From Aureococcus anophagefferens (Eukaryota; Sar; Pelagophyceae; Pelagomonadales; Pelagomonadaceae), in contig NW_008705562.1 in NCBI RefSeq assembly GCF_000186865.1, positions 692,744 to 725,962 of the forward strand: a stretch of 33,219 nucleotides of DNA. Direction: 5' to 3'. Shown here one piece after another: positions 24,113 through 33,219 of the stretch. Numbering within the stretch: the first letter of the stretch is position 1; the number at the start of each line of letters is the position of its first letter. The notes below the pieces were generated by a model that worked only from the letters and a program-made list of their open reading frames with translations, had not been told where the DNA came from and made no database searches. Position numbers and translations under genes: made by a program.

Positions 24113-26266
24113 ATGAGCGGCGTCGGCCGCGCGGCGGAGCGGAAGCTCGTCTTCTGCGGCTGCGAGGACGCCTGCGCGTTGTTGAAGACGGACGCGGACC
24201 GGGGCCTCGACGACGGCGACGTGGCGTCGCGGCGCCTGGCGTACGGCCCCAACGAGCTCGCGGAGGAGGAGGAGGAGGGGGCCTGCCGCAAGTTCCTGGA
24301 GCAGCTCAAGGAGCCCCTCATCCTGCTCCTCTTCGGCAGCGCCGTCGTGTCGAGCCTCCTGGGCCAGTACGACGACGCGATCTCCATCGCCGTCGCCGTG
24401 CTCATCGTCACCTTGGTCGCGTACGTGCAGGAGGCCAAGAGCGAGCGGACGCTCAAGGCGCTGGCGTCGCTCGTGCCGCCGCGCGCGCTCGCCGTGCGCG
24501 GCGGGCGGCCCGCCGCGGACGTCGCGGCCGCGGACCTCGTGCCCGGCGACGTCGTCGTCGTCGCCGCGGGCGACCGCGTCCCCGCGGACGTGCGCCTCGT
24601 CGAGGCCGTGGAGCTGCTCGTGGACGAGTCGTCGCTCACGGGCGAGTCGGAGCCCGTCGACAAGGTCGCGGACGCGAGCGACGGCGCCGCGGCCGCGGCG
24701 CCGGGGTCCGCGCCCGTCACCGACTGCCGGACGCTCCTCTTCGCGGGCACGTTCGTGCGCTACGGCCGGGGCCGGGGCGTCGTCGCCTGCACGGGGTCGC
24801 GGACGGAGTTCGGCATCGCGGCCCAGGAGCTCAAGGACCTCGAGCCGGGGCGGACGCCGCTCCAGCAGGGCATGGACAATTTGGGGAAGAAGCTGAGCGC
24901 GGCGTCGATCGCCGTCATCGTCGTCATCGGCCTCGTGGGCGTGCTCCGGGGCGAGCCCATCCTCGACGTCTTCACGGTCGGCGTGTCCCTGGCGGTCGCG
25001 GCGATCCCCGAGGGCCTGCCGATCTGCGTCGCCGTGACGCTCGCGCTCGGCGTCATGCGCGTCGCGCGCCACAAGGCCGTCGTCAAGCGGCTGCCCGCCG
25101 TCGAGGCGCTGGGCTGCGTGTGCAAATCAAATCTTCAACCCGACTTCAATGTGCGCGTAATCGAACGGTTTGACACGAGCACATCCGCCGTGCTTCGGGA
25201 ACTCGACGAGAGCAATCGATTCGTCCGAAAATCAGCCGAATCGACTTCGATGTGACCGAGCGAGAGATTTCTGAAGTTTGGCCCCGACGTCCCAGCTCAC
25301 TGGTTGATTTCCACACAGGCGCTGGGCTGCACGGACGTGCTCTGCTGCGACAAGACGGGCACGCTGACGAAGAACGAGATGGTCATGACGGAGGCGCGCT
25401 GCGGCGCGTGGCTCCTGCGGCGCGGGCCGCGGGGCGGCTGGGAGTGCTCCGTCGACGTGCCCGCGGGCGGCGACCGCGAGTGGCTCGCGCTCGACGGCGA
25501 GGACGCGCTCCTGCCCCAGCCCGTGCTCGCGGCGCTCGACGCGTCGTCGCTCTGCTCCAACGCGGAGCTCGACGCGGGCCAGCCGACGGAGGTCGCGCTG
25601 CTGCGGGCCGCGCGCGAGCTCGGCGTCGCGGACCGGCGGCGGTCGACGACGCGCGTGTCCGAGGTCGCGTTCTCCTCGGAGCGGAAGCGCATGGAGGTGC
25701 GCGTCGCCGAGAGGGACGGCGCCGTCGGCACCTACGTCAAGGGCGCCCTCGAGGCGCTGACCTTCGACGCGGACCCGCGGTGGCACCGCGAGGCGTCGAC
25801 GATGGCGTCGCGCGGGCTGCGGGTCCTGGCCGTGCTCAAGTCCGACGACAAAGGCACGCGGCTCCTGGGGCTGCTGGGCATCAGCGACCCGCCGCGGCCG
25901 TCGGCGCGCGAGGCCGTGGTGCGCCTCGCGGAGCGGGGCACGCGGACGATCATGCTCACGGGCGACGGCCGCGAGACCGCCGTCGCCGTCGCGCGCGCGG
26001 TCGCGGTGCTGCCCGAGGACGCCGACGTCGGCGCCGGCGCGGACCTCGTGCTGAGCGGCGACGAGTTCGACCAGCTCGCGGCGGGCGGCGACGGCGCGGA
26101 CGCCGCGCCGCCGGGCGGCGCGGTCGTCTGCGGGTCGCGGCGCGACCGCGACGACCACGCGGCCGCGGTGCTGCGGCGCGTCGCCGTGCTCTACCGCGTG
26201 TCGCCGCGCCACAAGCTCGACGTCGTCCGCGTGCTGCGGCGCGCGGGCTGCGTCGTCGCCATGACG

Positions 26267-26299
<33 letters not shown>

Positions 26300-27169
26300 G
26301 CCGCGGACGTCGGCATCGCCATGGGCGTCGCGGGCACGGACGTCGCCAAGGAGGCCGCGGACGTCGTCCTCGCCAACGACGAGCTGCTCTGCATCCTCCA
26401 CGCCGTCGACGAGGGCAAGGCCATCTTCCACAACATCCGCAACTTCCTCACGTTCCAGCTCTCGACGTCGCTCGCCGCGCTCGGCATCGTCGCGGGCGCG
26501 AAGCTCCTGGGCCTGCCCCAGCCTCTCAACCCCATGCAGGTGCTCTGGATCAACATCATCATGGACGGGCCCCCGGCGCAGTCGCTCGGCGTCGAGCCCT
26601 GCGACGAGGCCGTGCGGCGCCAGCCGCCGCGGAAGCGCGACGAGCCGACGATCACCGACGCCATGGTCTTTCGCGTCCTGTCGTCCGCGGCGCTCGTCGC
26701 CGCGGGCACGCTCGCCGTCTTCTCCGCCGAGCTCGCGAAGGACGGCACCGGCGAGGGCTCGACGAAGCACGACACGACGATGACGTTCACCGTCTTCGTG
26801 CTCTTCGACATGGTCAACGCGCTCACGTGCCGGTCCCAGACGAACCTGGTGGGCTCCGCCAAGCTCCCGGTCTGCGCGAACGCGGCCTTCGGCGTCGCCA
26901 TCTCCGCGTGCGTGCTCGGCCAGCTCCTCGTCGTCTACTGCCCGCCGCTCCAGCGCGTCTTCGGCACGGAGGCGCTCTCGGGGCGCGACGTCCTCGTCTG
27001 CGCCGCCGTCGCGTCGTCGGTCCTCGCCCTCGACGTCGCCCGCAAGCTCTACGTCATCCTCGGCTGCGCCGTCGGCGCGAGGCTCGGCGGCCGCATCCCG
27101 CGCTTCTTCGCGTCCGCGCCGTCGAAGAAGGACGACCCCGACGGGGGCCAGGCCGCCCACGTCGTCTAG
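24113..27169 (+). CDS. P-type Ca2+/Mn2+-ATPase of SPCA/PMR1 type (2 exons)
   Basis: Exons 24113-25105 and 25319-27169 encode 947 residues, the normal length for the family. Motifs in order: an N-terminal NPNEL-like YGPNELAEEE, LTGES (TGES at 176-179) in the actuator domain, AIPEGLP with Glu300 in M4, DKTGT at 342-346 with phosphorylated Asp342, KGALEAL in the nucleotide domain, TGDGVND at 647-653, and NPMQVLWINIIMDGPPAQSL in M6 with the Asn and Asp typical of single-site SPCA pumps. NALTCRSQT near the end is a PMR1/SPCA hallmark. SPCA pumps load the Golgi with calcium and manganese. The start at 24113 (MSGVGRAAERK) is the first good ATG; the frame opens earlier only at a GTG. The intron cuts the codons just before the phosphorylation loop. 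Confidence 0.93.
25106..25318 (+). mobile_element. Introner-like element forming a GC-AG intron (copy 2)
   Basis: AGGCGCTGGGCTGC occurs at 25104-25117 and again, unchanged, at 25317-25330. Between the copies is a 199-bp element bounded by GTGTGCAAATCAA (25118-25130) and the complement of GTGTGGAAATCAA (25304-25316), 12 of 13 matching. The AG acceptor is the start of the right-hand copy. Splicing GAG|GCGCTG to CACACAG|GCGCTG restores VEALGCTDVLCCDKTGT exactly. A GT donor at 25118 is also in frame but would duplicate ALGC in this conserved loop. The core TTCGGCTGATTTTCGGACGA is on the minus strand (25223-25242), opposite to copy 1, and 37 bp separate it from an ACTTCA word in both copies. Confidence 0.85.
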
Positions 27170-27447
27170 GCGGGCGGGGGGCGCAAATTTAAACGGGGCG
27201 CGCTCGTCGCCCGGCAGGTAGACCGCGCCGCCCTCGCCACCCCCACGACCAACCTCCGCTGCGACGCTTAGTCGGCGGCCTTGCGCCGCCGGCTAGGTCG
27301 GTTCGCCGGCCCGACTCGGAGGGGATACATACATATGGGATGCTCTGGACGCGGTCGGGGGTATGCCTCGACCGCGGAGCCGGGGGAGCAGGGCGGAGGC
27401 CTGGTGGCGGTGGCGCATAGGCTGGCCGGGGGCGTTGTGGCTCTGCA
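27170..27447. other. Convergent spacer, no gene seen
   Basis: This 278-bp region lies between the ends of the Ca-ATPase and membrane-protein genes. GGCGGCCTTGCGCCGCC (27273-27289) can form a strong hairpin with 6-bp arms. I find no coding frame or tRNA-like fold. Confidence 0.4.
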
Positions 27448-28667
27448 CTAGGGCGGCGGCGGCAAGGCCAGCTCGACGGGACTATCTGGGGCTTCGTGAA
27501 TGATTTCGTGATTGATGTGGTCGTACGTGATCTGGTCGTACGCTTCGTCCGCCGATCGCGCTTTCTTGTTCTGGCGGTCAAGGTCGATCGTGAGGATGGC
27601 GTCGACGTGGTCGTCGTCAATCTTTGGCTTCAGGGATCCGGCGGCGTCCGCGGCGGCGGCCGGCTCGGGACGCGCGACTTCTTCGGTGGCGACCATGCTC
27701 TTCTTGTACGCTCGGTAGCGTCTCGGTACGGCTCGGGACGGTAGCGTCATCTCATCGGGATTAACCTCGCAGGTCTCGACGAGGATCGTGTAAATTGTCG
27801 CGACGAGCACGAGGGTCCCGATGACGATCATGGCGTAGCTAAACACTGGACCTTTGAACATATCGCCGGGCGCGCCGTCCTGCTCGTCCATGTCCTTGAT
27901 GAACAGCATCAGCGACGCGATGAACACGAGGATGATCTGCGCGTTGCCCACGTTCGCCAGGTTGTCGTCCGCGTCTGCGATGTAGGGACGGCTGTACGTG
28001 TAGACCTGCATCGAAAGGAACGCGATGAGGAGGCCAATAGCTATCTGCGACGCGCTACCCGGGTACCTACATCGAATCTTCATGTACATCGAATCCTCAT
28101 GTACACCGGGAACCTACATGAAAATTAGCAGGCCCGTGAGCGCCAGCTTGCGGACGCACTCGAAGACCACGAACTGGTAGCAGCGCGGCTCGTACCTGGC
28201 GCGAAAAGGGTTTCGCACTAAATGCGATGCACACGAGACGCTGCGGCGCGCTCTTCGAAGAGAAACGCGAGATGCTGGATCGACTCGTCCGCATCACGCG
28301 TCTTGAGCTTTCGTTCCTGCAACTCTGCGGCGGAGACTGTATTGGCGCCGAGCATCGCCGTCATCAAGTCTCGCGCGGAAGAACTTTGCTCCGAGAGTCG
28401 CGCGTCAAGCTCTCTGTACGCCTCCGTAGAATCACTTCGAGGCCCACCGTCGTTGCTGTCCTCGATCTTGCCGAGCCGGCTCTCGTTGACGTCCGGGTCC
28501 AGCTGCTTGCGGTACCGAAAGAGAAGGAGGCAGTAGGAGAGCGGTATCCCAACCGGGTACACGAAGAGCATGGCAAGCGCGTAGGTGGACCAGGTGCCCT
28601 TGTAGCTCGGCGAGCCGCACGAGATGTCGTGGTCCGCCTCGAGACGTCTTCCGGCGGCCGGGCCCAA
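27448..28667 (-). CDS. C-terminal part of a polytopic membrane protein (3 exons, 5' part missing)
   Basis: Exons on the minus strand are about 28667-28252, 28195-28118 and 28066-27448. The joined product reads RRLEADHDISCGSPSYKGTW, a membrane segment (YALAMLFVYPVGIPLSYCLL), a cytosolic loop ending FLFEEYEPRCYQFVVFECVR, then KLALTGLLIFM, YPGSASQIAIGLLIAFLSMQ, RPYIADADDNLANVGNAQII, LVFIASLMLF and a last segment (FSYAMIVIGTLVLVATIYTI), followed by a charged cytosolic tail. This matches the C-terminal channel-like region of large EGF/TRP-like membrane proteins common in oomycetes and algae. Such proteins normally have a long extracellular part. The frame continues openly to about 28790 but without similarity, and no ATG or earlier membrane helix is found before the next gene. 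The copy is probably truncated or its upstream exons lie beyond a rearrangement. Confidence 0.65.
28067..28117 (-). other. 51-nt GT-AG intron made of direct repeats
   Basis: Exon TTC AT|GTAGGTTCCCGG and GATGTAG|GTACCCGGG on the minus strand. ATGTAGGTTCCCGG and ATGTAGGTACCCGG flank the insert. Inside, GTACATGAGGATTCGAT and GTACATGAAGATTCGAT are a 17-bp tandem pair. Splicing gives GLLIFMYPGSASQIAIGLL, as expected for the family. Confidence 0.8.
28196..28251 (-). other. 56-nt GC-AG intron
   Basis: TTC GAA GA|GCGCGCCGCAGC begins and TTCGCGCCAG|G TAC GAG ends the intron on the minus strand. Splicing gives AFLFEEYEPRCYQF, the conserved loop of this membrane family. No GT donor lies nearby. The start GCGCG is shared with the intron at 9542. 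Confidence 0.7.
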
Positions 28668-28932
28668 ATTGCAGCGACGGTCCCCTAGGTTGCCTAACGC
28701 GCTAGAGAGGGCACAGATGTAGCCGGCTCGAGGCGTGCGGTCTCCGGATCGACGCCGCTCGGCGCAAAAATTATGGCGACGAGTGAACTCGGGCTTTGGG
28801 GTCTGGGGTGGTAAAATTTAAACCAAACCGACTGGGGCGTACTCGGGGGGACCTCGGGTGACTTCCCCTGGGTCCCGGGCTAGTTCCTGGCACCTATTTT
28901 CTGGGTCGGTCGGTCGGTCGGTCGGTCGTCGT

Positions 28933-28977
<45 letters not shown>

Positions 28978-29780
28978 CGTCGTCGTCGTCGCGCGCGCGG
29001 GGGAGTTTCGAACCTAATTCAGTCGCAGGGCGACCGTAGAGAGGTGATGAGTTGCCCCATGCCAGCTGTCACGGCATATGAACCCGGGGATGCAAAAATC
29101 GAGTGGGGGCGCGCCCCGCAGTCGCAGTGATCGACAGTCTCGCCGCGGAAGGCCGCCAGCAGGATTTTTTGCGCTCACGAACCCCGTCGTCGCTGCCCGG
29201 CGCAGCACGCGCGCTTTTCGTGCACCACCTGGCGCAAAACGGCGAGGTGCCGGCGCATCACATCATCGCAGCGTTATCCGTCGGTCGAAACGATGCAGTT
29301 TTGTACGATTTCGATGAAGTTTTCAATGATTACTTCAATGAACAACCCAAAACGTTTGTTCTTACTACGAGACGGGGTCCTCCAATTAAATTCACCGGCC
29401 GCGCTGAGCTTACGGCGCCCGCGGTCGGAAGCGGTTGGTGGTCCAAGTAAGCAAAATCTTACCGATGGCGACGCGCGGTGGAAAATTCCAGAGTGCTGGC
29501 GGGGACGAATGGAGAAATTTCTTAGAAAAATGTTCGAATTAAATTCGAGGGCCTGTTCCACGCGTCCAAACGCGTCGGTTTCTGAGGGCTTGGACCAACG
29601 CGGGTTAACTTGTCCTCCCCGGAACCCCTCAGCTCAAGTCAGCTCGACGTCGTCGGCACGGGGGGTACGGGGGGGCTGGGGAGGGGAACTTCGACTTCAA
29701 GCACTCGCCAAGCCGAAGTGGCAGTGCAGAGCATGGAGTGTACCTTTTGTGGAGAAGCAAGCAATATGGACCGCTAGCAT
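28668..29780. other. Gene-poor spacer with repeats and AT-richer DNA
   Basis: About 1.1 kb without a convincing gene, the longest in the window. It contains a compound microsatellite (28904-28999) and an AT-richer block (29285-29560) with the palindrome CGAATTAAATTCG near 29534-29546. Short open frames exist (for example 29103-29450) but start at GTG, show no domain and have no coding-like composition. The block may be a decayed insertion that removed the 5' part of the membrane-protein gene to its left. Confidence 0.5.
28904..28999. repeat. Compound microsatellite (GGTC)n(GTC)n(GCC)n(GTC)n(GC)n
   Basis: Tetranucleotide GGTC units pass into GTC, then about nine GCC units, back to GTC and finally alternating GC. 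Each block differs from its neighbour by one base change, so the array probably grew by slippage. Confidence 0.95.
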
Positions 29781-30224
29781 ATGGCGTCGCGGCGCGCGTG
29801 GTGCCTGCGGGTCCTCCTGGGCCTGGCCTTCCTCCACGTCGTCGTCTGGCGGCGGCTCCTGGCGCGGGTCGCGCGGCGGCGGACGGCGCACGTCTGGCTG
29901 TCCTGCGACGCGGCCGACGCGCGCGTCGCCTACATGCTCGAGCCCATCCGCGCGACGCTCGCCGAGGGCTTCGCGGCGCGCGCGGCGCTGCGCGAGGGCG
30001 TCGGGCCGGCGTCCTTCGCCGCCGCCGCCGCCGCGGCGGCGCCCGGAGACGTCTTCGTCGTCGTGAGCTTCTACAACGGCCGCGCGTTCCGCGACGCCGC
30101 GCGCGTCGCGCGCGGCCGCGGCGCGGCGACGGTCCTCTACCAGACGGAGCCGCTCCACGGGTCGGGCCCGCCGGCCTGCGGCGCCGGCGCGCGCGCCGCC
30201 GCGCCGGCCGACGACGACGACGGC

Positions 30225-30259
<35 letters not shown>

Positions 30260-32474
30260 CCGCGGGCCCGAGGCGCCGTCGCGGGCCTACGACGAGGTCT
30301 GGGACTACTCGCGGTCGAACCTGGCCAAGTGCGCGGCGTTCGACGCGCGGGCGCCGCCGGGCGGCGCGCCCGCGCGCCGCTTCGTGCCGCCCGGGTTCGT
30401 CGACAAGGGCTTCCTAGCGCGGTCGCTCCGGCGCGGCGCCGGGCCGCCCACGGCCGCGTTCCTCTTCCTCGGCTGGTTCGGCGCGGGGCCCTTCGGCCGG
30501 CGGTGCCTCGCGGAGCTCGGCGCGCGGCTCCGGCGCTCCGGCGAGGGCGACGTCCACCAGGTCTACGACAAATGGTCCGACGGCGCGCTCCGCGAGTCGC
30601 TCGGCGCCTACGACTTCGCGCTCACGGCGCACAAGACCTGCGACGCGGCCAAGGCGCGGGACATGCCCGTCGAGGCCTTCCGGCTCGCCGCGCTCCTCGG
30701 CGCGGGCGCCGTCGTCGTCGGAGAGACGTCCGCGGCGGCCGACATGGCCGACTACGCGGGCCTCGTCGACTTCGTGCCCGTCCACGACCTGCGCAAGGCC
30801 TTGGTTATCACGGCCCGGGCCTACGCGGACCCGGCGGTCCTCGCCGCGCGCGCCGCGGCCGTCCGCCGCGACTACGCCGCGCGCTTTGGGCCTCTGAAGC
30901 TCTTCCGCGACGCCGACGCGGACGCCGTCTTCGCGGCCGCGGCCGCGCCGCCGCCGCCCCAGACCCGCGCGGCGCCCGCCGGCGCCGGCGCCGACGACGA
31001 CGACGACGACGACGATGATGATGATGACGGCGCGCGGGACCGCGCGCGGGCCGCGGCCGCGGCGTTCGAGGCGGCGCTCGACGGCGAGGCGCGGCGCTGG
31101 CCGCCGCTCGCGGCGGAGGACGCGCGCGCCCACGCCTGGGCTCCCGACGAGCTCGCGCGGCCGGCGGCCGGCTGCGCCCTCGCGCCGCCGCGGTCCCCGC
31201 GGCGGCCGGCCGCGCGCGTCGTCGCCGCGCCGCGCGCGTCCTCGCCGCGGTACCTGCCGATCTGGTTCGGCGCCTTCGACCTCGGGGCCTACCGCGCCGC
31301 GCGCGTGCCCTGCCTGGAGAAGAACGCGTCCTTCGCGCCGCTGAGCGGCCGGGGCTTCGGCGCGCACGTCGCGGACTTCGACGACGAGGCCGACTACCTC
31401 GCCGCGTACGGGTCCGCGTTCTTCGGGCTCACGGCGAAGAAGGCGGGCTACGACGCGCTGCGCCACCTCGAGATTTTGCTGAGCGGCGCCGCGCCCTACT
31501 TCCTCGACGTCGACGCCGTGCCGCCGCTCGCGCTCTACGGGTTCCCCAAGGCCGCGGTCCGCGCGTTGGCCCGCGTCGCCGGCGCGCCGCGCGAGGCCGA
31601 CGTCCGCGCGGCGCTGGGCGCGTCCCTCGGCGAGGCGGCGCGCCGGCGGGAAGTCGGCGAGGCGCACCGCAAGGCGGCGAGGCGGGCCGCGCGCGCGGGC
31701 GCGCCGCCGCCGCCGCGGCCGCCGCCGCCGCCGCGCGGCGCCGCGGCCGCGTTCCCCGCGGCGCTGCCGCTCGGCGCCGCCTTCGACCGGGCGGCCTTCT
31801 GCGGCGCGCTCGACGCCGCCGTCGCGAGCGCCGAGCGGACGCTCACGGTCGACGCGGTCGCGGCCCACGTGCTCCGCGGCGCGGGCGCCGCGAACGCGAC
31901 GACGGCGCTCGTCGTGGCGACGCGCGACGTCGAGTACATGTCGGGCATGGTCTACGCGGGCCTCGTGCGGGCCCTCGGCCTCGGGTCCGTGAGCGCCTGG
32001 AGCGGGGCCAAGCGGCCGCTCTTCGCGCCCGCGGCCGGCGCGCCGCGCGACCCCGCGAAGCTCTACGGCCGCGGCTTCGGCTACGCGGGCCGCCTCGGCG
32101 CGGACGCGCTCGCGGACCGCTGCGGCGCGCGGCGCGCGGACGACCTCGACGCGCGCCTCCTCCGCCGGCGCCTCGCCGCCGGCGCCTTCGACGTCGTCGT
32201 CGTCGCCAACGGCGGCGACCGCTGCTGCGCCATGGACGCGTGCTACCCGGGCGCGCGCGCCGCCGTCAACGACTACCTCGACCGCTTCCCGGCGACGCGC
32301 GTCGCCACCATCGACGGCAACGACCTCGACGCCTGCCACACGGACTTCGCGTCCCAGCTCCGGGGGCGCGTGGACGCGCACTTCTGCCGCGAGCCCGCGC
32401 CCGACGAGTGGCGCTCCTGGCGCCGGCCCCACGGCGACAAGTTCACCCCGCCCGATTTCGACGGTTCGAACTAA
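29781..32474 (+). CDS. Large type II multi-domain glycosyltransferase-like protein
   Basis: The 897-residue protein has an N-terminal anchor (CLRVLLGLAFLHVVVW, about 8-23), typical of Golgi type II enzymes. Part 1 (about 35-390) resembles CgeB/GT4-like transferases: VLYQTEPLHG, YDEVWDYSRSNLAKCAAF from residue 171, FVPPGFVDKGF, LGAYDFALTAHKTCDAAKAR and PVEAFRLAALLGAGAVVVGE. A poly-Asp linker follows. Part 2 (about 490-620) has FFGLTAKKAGYDALRHLEIL, then GAAPYFLDVDAVPPLALYGF, a pattern of exostosin-like/GT sequences also seen in large algal viruses. Part 3 (about 690-880) contains TTALVVATRDVEYMSGMVYA, VVVANGGDRCCAMDACYPGA and VATIDGNDLDACH, which I cannot assign. A role in building surface glycans is inferred. 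One uninterrupted exon. Confidence 0.75.
30208..30256 (+). repeat. (GAC)n/(GGC)n coding repeat
   Basis: Encodes an Asp run, four Gly and a second Asp run in the linker of the glycosyltransferase. A similar Asp run of GAC then GAT codons lies at 30992-31028. Both are prone to length change. Confidence 0.85.
30992..31028 (+). repeat. (GAC)n(GAT)n coding repeat
   Basis: Encodes twelve Asp residues between the first and second domains of the glycosyltransferase. The switch from GAC to GAT codons halfway suggests an older block followed by a newer expansion. Confidence 0.85.
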
Positions 32475-32490
32475 CTCTTTTTTCGGCGCC

Positions 32491-33219
32491 TTAGTCCGCG
32501 AGGATCGCGCGGAGCGCGGCGACGGACCGCTCCGCGGCGCCGCGGCCCGCGGCGTCGCCGCGGAGGTCGAGGTCCGCGTCCGCGAGCGCGCGGGCCGCGT
32601 CGGCGACGGCGGCCGTGGCGGCCGCCGAGGCGCGGAGGAGGCCCCGGGCCTTCTCGCTGTGGTGGACGAGGGCCCAGAGCGCCGTCGCCGCGTCGCCGGC
32701 GGTCGCGGCGTCGTCGTCGACGCGCGCGAGCGCGGCCACGAGGAAGTCGACGAGGGGCCCCTGGGCGAGGATGCGGCCCTTGTTGCGGCGGAGGAGGGCC
32801 AGGTTGCGGAGCAGCGCGGCGACGCGGCGCGCGGCCGGCGGCGCGGGCGCGCGCCGCGGCCGCGCGACGGAGTCCGGCGACGCGTACGCGCGCGCCGCGC
32901 CGGGGCCGAGGTAGTGGCAGAGGTCGAGGAGGAGGTCCGCCGTCGCGCCGTGGTCGAGGAGCGCGCGCTGCGCGTCGGGGAACATGGTCATGGCCGCGAG
33001 GAGGCCGAGGAGCGCGTCGCAGCGGCGCCGCGCGGCGTCGCGGCGCGGCGGCGAGCTCCGCGCCGGCGGCGCGGCGGACGCGGCGGCGAGGCGCCGCAGC
33101 GCGTCGACGGCGTCGCCGACGAAGCGGCCCTGGAGGAGCGCGGCGCGCGACGGCGACGCGGCGACGCGCGCGAGCGCCGCGCAGGCGACGGCCGCGCGGC
33201 CGGCCGCGGCCGCGGTCAC
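32491..33219 (-). CDS. Armadillo/HEAT-like repeat protein, C-terminal part (partial)
   Basis: The frame is open across the right window edge and ends at the stop at 32491, giving the last 242 residues. It is all helical, with ARM-like units: CDALLGLLAAMTMFPDAQRA, then LLDHGATADLLLDLCHYLGP, the run RRVAALLRNLALLRRNKGRI and VDFLVAALARVDDDAATAGD followed by ALWALVHHSEKARGLLRAS. LLRNLALLxxNKxxIL followed by ALWALVHHSEKA resembles the C-terminus of rotatin-type centriole/basal-body proteins, but this is a weak call. The true start lies beyond the window. It converges on the glycosyltransferase gene, with 16 bp between the stops. Confidence 0.7.
   Translation of the reverse strand: MTAAAAGRAAVACAALARVAASPSRAALLQGRFVGDAVDALRRLAAASAAPPARSSPPRRDAARRRCDALLGLLAAMTMFPDAQRALLDHGATADLLLDLCHYLGPGAARAYASPDSVARPRRAPAPPAARRVAALLRNLALLRRNKGRILAQGPLVDFLVAALARVDDDAATAGDAATALWALVHHSEKARGLLRASAAATAAVADAARALADADLDLRGDAAGRGAAERSVAALRAILAD

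Noticed and set aside
25118..25125. GT donor at the left end of the ATPase introner
   Set aside because: In frame, but it would insert ALGC into the invariant loop before DKTGT; exact restoration with the GC donor is favoured, pending RNA data.
25232..27192. Long frames on both strands over the ATPase second exon
   Set aside because: Shadow frames; P-type ATPase motifs occur only in the frame entering at 25319.
27273..27310. Hairpin and GGTTCG-containing stretch that resembles a tRNA arm
   Set aside because: No acceptor stem, anticodon arm or complete cloverleaf could be drawn around it.
29103..29450. 115-codon frame in the gene-poor spacer
   Set aside because: No ATG at its start, no recognisable domain, lies in AT-richer DNA with repeats.
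30414..32432. 672-codon minus-strand frame over the glycosyltransferase
   Set aside because: Arg/Ala/Gly-rich shadow with no domain; poly-Asp codons read as Val/Ile runs in reverse.

Overview
The window reads as nuclear DNA of a marine alga with a very compact, very GC-rich genome, most likely a pelagophyte related to Aureococcus (an inference; no ribosomal or plastid marker is present). The clues are intron-poor genes packed 10 to 250 bp apart on both strands, plastid-type N-termini with ASAFAP-like motifs as in stramenopile algae with secondary plastids, proteins of purely eukaryotic type (NIPSNAP, BRO1-CaaX, ERMP1-type M28 peptidase, secretory-pathway Ca-ATPase, U-box), and introns that look like introner elements, which are known from Aureococcus.

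Layout. 1-4.7 kb: the 5' end of an unknown minus-strand gene, an unknown basic protein, a histidine phosphatase, a mitochondrial NIPSNAP protein and a FAIM-like protein split by an introner. 4.7-9 kb: a BRO1 protein with a CaaX end, divergent from an ER-type M28 metallopeptidase. 9.3-12.4 kb: a large Sel1/Tudor-like/hnRNP-Q-like/SAM/U-box protein interrupted by an assembly gap. 12.5-19.8 kb: plastid EPSP synthase, a GPI-type BspA/DUF285 repeat protein, a small plastid-like membrane protein, a secreted or ER aldo-keto reductase, a MATH-plus-signal-peptidase fusion and a second unknown plastid protein. 19.8-23.9 kb: a Cys-rich type II membrane protein with several tiny introns, a GH71/99-like glycosidase and a secretory glycosyltransferase. 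24.1-27.2 kb: an SPCA/PMR1-type Ca/Mn-ATPase split by a second introner. 27.4-28.7 kb: the C-terminal part only of a polytopic membrane protein. 28.7-29.8 kb: a gene-poor, repeat-bearing spacer. 29.8-33.2 kb: a large multi-domain glycosyltransferase and the C-terminus of an ARM-repeat protein that runs off the window.

The genes do not form one pathway. Themes are plastid biogenesis and metabolism (EPSP synthase, signal peptidase, two unknown plastid proteins) and the secretory route (Ca-ATPase, two glycosyltransferases, glycosidase, ER peptidase, GPI surface protein). The most interesting signal is in the introns. Several are bounded by 10-15 bp direct repeats placed so that splicing restores the uninterrupted reading frame. 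Two of these have terminal inverted repeats and share a core in opposite orientations, and several appear to use GC-AG rather than GT-AG junctions. Other items are the MATH/signal peptidase fusion, the U-box protein architecture and a dispersed palindromic spacer repeat. All calls come from reading the sequence; no database search was possible.
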